Assembly: GCF_042219855.1 (NCBI RefSeq) | Contig: NZ_JBHJHP010000003.1 | Span: forward strand, 434,001-498,000 | Direction of reading: 5' to 3' | Source: JBHJHP01 sp042219855 | GTDB lineage: Bacteria; Bacteroidota; Bacteroidia; Bacteroidales; UBA5342 | Length of the DNA: 64,000 nucleotides | Part shown: positions 62,401 to 64,000 of the stretch, in pieces | Numbering within the stretch: the first letter of the stretch is position 1 | Layout: each line of letters starts with the position of its first letter | The notes under the pieces: generated by a model | The model's input: the letters and a program-made list of their open reading frames with translations, nothing else | Databases searched by the model: none | Told to the model about the DNA's origin: nothing | Position numbers and translations under genes: made by a program

Positions 62401-62408
62401 CAAATGTA
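62401..62408 (-). promoter_or_regulatory. -7 box of the XRE-cupin/acyl-CoA synthetase operon
   Basis: Minus-strand TACATTTG matches TAnnTTTG, giving a leader of about 28 nt before the ATG at 62366. Confidence 0.5.
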
Positions 62409-62483
62409 AATAAAAATCAAATTAAGTCGTTTTCCAATCTCCCGCTAATCTTCTGAAAAGCGGTAATTCAGAATCAATTTATA

Positions 62484-62491
62484 TATCTTTG
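62484..62491 (+). promoter_or_regulatory. -7 box of the class IV aminotransferase
   Basis: TATCTTTG matches TAnnTTTG. It contains the in-frame TTG at 62489, which is therefore unlikely to be the translation start. The ATG at 62513 follows after 21 nt. Confidence 0.6.
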
Positions 62492-62512
62492 AGTTTTGAT
62501 AATTATCCCAGA

Positions 62513-63325
62513 ATGAGATATACCGGGCATAAAATATTTTTAAATGGTAAGTTAACCGATATTTCCAACGATCTTGATTTTTACATGAGCGGGAGGAATA
62601 TTTACGAAGTGATCCGGATTATTGACGGAAAAATACTGTATTGGCAGGATCATCTTAACCGGTTGGAAAATTCACTGCAGACGGAACAGATCACGTTTCA
62701 ACTTTCAGATTATGATTTTCCGGAGATGATCGCCATACTGATACATCAGAATATGATCAGGAATATGAACATCCGAATTGATGTTTTTATCACAGATTCT
62801 TTGCATGTGCTGGTTGGTTTTATTCCCTCGTTTTATCCTGATGTGGAAACCTACAACACAGGAGTGAAAACTGTAACGCTCAGATCTGTCAGACACGATC
62901 CGGCTGTAAAAGCGGTGCATCATGAACTGAGAATTAAAGTAGACAGGCTACTTAAAGATAAAACAGTATTTGAGGTTTTGCTGGTCAATGAGAAAGGACT
63001 TCTGACGGAAGGTAGCCGGACCAATCTTTTCTTTATTAAAGGAAGTGCAGTATTAACCGCAAAAGTTGAGGATGTACTTCCCGGCGTAACCCGAAATAAA
63101 GTGATAAAACTTTGCCGGTCACAGAACATTACAGTAAAGGAGTGTAATATTCGTCTGGATGATATACAGCAGTATGATGCCTGTTTTCTTACCGGAACAT
63201 CTCCAAAGGTCATGCCGGTCAGCTCAGTAGATAATTTCACATTCAAGGTTCAGAACTCTGTTTTATTAAAAATAATGGATGCATACAACCTTTTGATGGA
63301 TAGATCGTTATATAAAGTGGAGTAA
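62513..63325 (+). CDS. Class IV aminotransferase (PLP enzyme)
   Basis: A roughly 270-residue fold-type IV PLP enzyme, related to branched-chain aminotransferase and aminodeoxychorismate lyase. The catalytic Lys is expected in HHELRIKVDRLLKD; EGSRTNLFFIKGSAVLTAKV and the GVTRNKVIKLCRS and LTGTSPKVMPVSSVD segments are the other family landmarks. Length fits either activity. I start at the ATG at 62513 (MRYTGHKIFLNGKL), since an earlier TTG lies inside the -7 box. Which amino acid or chorismate derivative it uses is not clear. Confidence 0.85.
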   Translation: MRYTGHKIFLNGKLTDISNDLDFYMSGRNIYEVIRIIDGKILYWQDHLNRLENSLQTEQITFQLSDYDFPEMIAILIHQNMIRNMNIRIDVFITDSLHVLVGFIPSFYPDVETYNTGVKTVTLRSVRHDPAVKAVHHELRIKVDRLLKDKTVFEVLLVNEKGLLTEGSRTNLFFIKGSAVLTAKVEDVLPGVTRNKVIKLCRSQNITVKECNIRLDDIQQYDACFLTGTSPKVMPVSSVDNFTFKVQNSVLLKIMDAYNLLMDRSLYKVE

Positions 63326-63472
63326 TTTTGGCATGGTTGTTGAATTATTTCAGGCGTACAGATTTAAAAGCATCTAATTTAATTGATGACATTGTTGTTT
63401 TAACAAAAAAGATTATTTTAGCGGCTCATAGATAGAAATAACTAAGTGTATAACAATTAAATATAGTTGAAA

Positions 63473-64000
63473 ATGAAAAAGATTGGGGTAATATTAACAT
63501 TTTTGGTCTTTTCGATTGCAATGTTTGCGCAGGATAGTGCAGCAGAACTAAAGAATGCCGGAAATGAAGCGTTGAGAAATAAAAATTATGCGGAAGCTGT
63601 TGCTAAGTATGAAGCCTATTTTGCAACAAACGAAGAAGGTGTAGCTGACGATAACATGACACTGTATAATCTTGCCAACAGTGCTTTGAAAGCTAAAGAT
63701 TTTGCAAAGGCAGAGAAATATTTTAATCAGTGTGTGGCTAAAGATTATAAACCTGATCTTTCGTTGTATTACATTTCAAAGATTTATAGTGAAAAAGGTA
63801 ACGAAGCCAAGGAAATTGAGACACTTGAGAAAGTTTTAACCAATTATCCAAACAGTAAATATTACTCAAAATTCCGCGATTATGTGGCGAAATACTATAA
63901 TATTCAGGCACAGGATCCATATAACAAAGCGAATGAAATAGCAGTAACAGCTGCCGGTAGTGGTGATGCTGGTATCTATCTTTCAAAAATGAAGGATGCC
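63473..64000 (+). CDS. TPR-repeat secreted protein (3' end outside window)
   Basis: The first 176 residues of a longer protein, open to the window end. A signal peptide (MKKIGVILTFLVFSIAMFAQ) precedes tetratricopeptide repeats: NAGNEALRNKNYAEAVAKYE, LYNLANSALKAKDFAKAEKYF, and YYISKIYSEKGNEAKEIETL. These helices mediate protein-protein contacts, and the protein probably resides in the periplasm. Start ATG is at 63473. It is the first gene of the next transcription unit on the plus strand, 147 bp after the aminotransferase. Confidence 0.85.
   Translation, partial: MKKIGVILTFLVFSIAMFAQDSAAELKNAGNEALRNKNYAEAVAKYEAYFATNEEGVADDNMTLYNLANSALKAKDFAKAEKYFNQCVAKDYKPDLSLYYISKIYSEKGNEAKEIETLEKVLTNYPNSKYYSKFRDYVAKYYNIQAQDPYNKANEIAVTAAGSGDAGIYLSKMKDA

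Noticed and set aside
1..64000. CRISPR arrays, tRNA, rRNA, integrase or transposase genes
   Set aside because: No regularly spaced repeats, no tRNA-like cloverleaf noticed by eye, and no recombinase motifs in any of the reading frames.

Overview
The window is chromosomal DNA of a Bacteroidota bacterium, probably a Bacteroidales/Marinilabiliales-like lineage. The signs are C-terminal type IX secretion (Por) sorting domains (35944-38598, 55542-57788), TonB receptors, a Bacteroidetes-type LptD, an S46 dipeptidyl-peptidase, GH78 and CotH/LamG surface proteins, and many copies of the Bacteroidetes -7 promoter box TAnnTTTG. Gene density is high and composition moderately AT-rich. I see no tRNA, rRNA, CRISPR array or intact insertion sequence. 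The genus cannot be fixed from the sequence alone.

Layout. 1-6.5 kb (minus strand): 3'-truncated mltG, two paralogous lipoproteins, a frameshifted GH78 alpha-L-rhamnosidase, a lactonase-fold lipoprotein and a GIY-YIG-like protein. 6.6-13.5 kb: minus-strand run ubiA-like, maf, dpp11, TonB receptor, rsmE. 13.6-15.1 kb: accessory island with a higBA toxin-antitoxin pair between two degenerate direct repeats, plus an AT-rich membrane protein. 15.2-24.2 kb: envelope cluster with amiC, two MCE-type proteins and an LpxL-like acyltransferase, divergent from lptD, which converges with an LpxH-like phosphoesterase. The amidase and both MCE proteins end in related SPOR-like domains. 24.3-31.5 kb: beta-helix lipoprotein, an RSH enzyme with a degenerate hydrolase site, a MATE exporter, a beta-barrel protein, and a cupin + polyferredoxin pair behind a Crp/Fnr-like palindrome. 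31.5-38.6 kb: paired outer-membrane proteins, a sodium/solute symporter and a CotH/LTD/T9SS protein. 39-41.3 kb: GntR-type regulator and galK, with an operator-like palindrome. 41.3-46.6 kb: acidic conserved protein, dnaE, and a divergent GH73/LysM glucosaminidase. 46.7-54.3 kb: FkbM methyltransferase, tandem YdeI/DUF1801-like proteins, POT transporter + gluzincin-like protein, a T9SS-type N-terminal remnant, DinB-like protein and a 26-residue-repeat lipoprotein. 54.5-60.1 kb: a translationally coupled pair of surface LamG protein and secreted zincin, then a BtuB-like TonB receptor. 60.1-64 kb: acyl-CoA synthetase with its XRE-cupin regulator, a class IV aminotransferase, and a TPR protein cut by the window end.

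How the genes work together. The 16-24 kb block is envelope biogenesis (amidase, lipid transport, lipid A acylation, LPS export). The 24-38 kb and 54-60 kb blocks are mostly surface nutrient or adhesion functions. The most checkable new observations are several promoters whose TAnnTTTG box lies only 6-7 nt from the start codon (predicted leaderless mRNAs), the shared SPOR-like tail in three neighbouring genes, the Crp/Fnr-like site centred near -42 of the cupin/polyferredoxin pair, the RSH enzyme that has lost hydrolase metal ligands, and several intergenic repeats. I did not find a clearly new multi-gene defence or mobile system.
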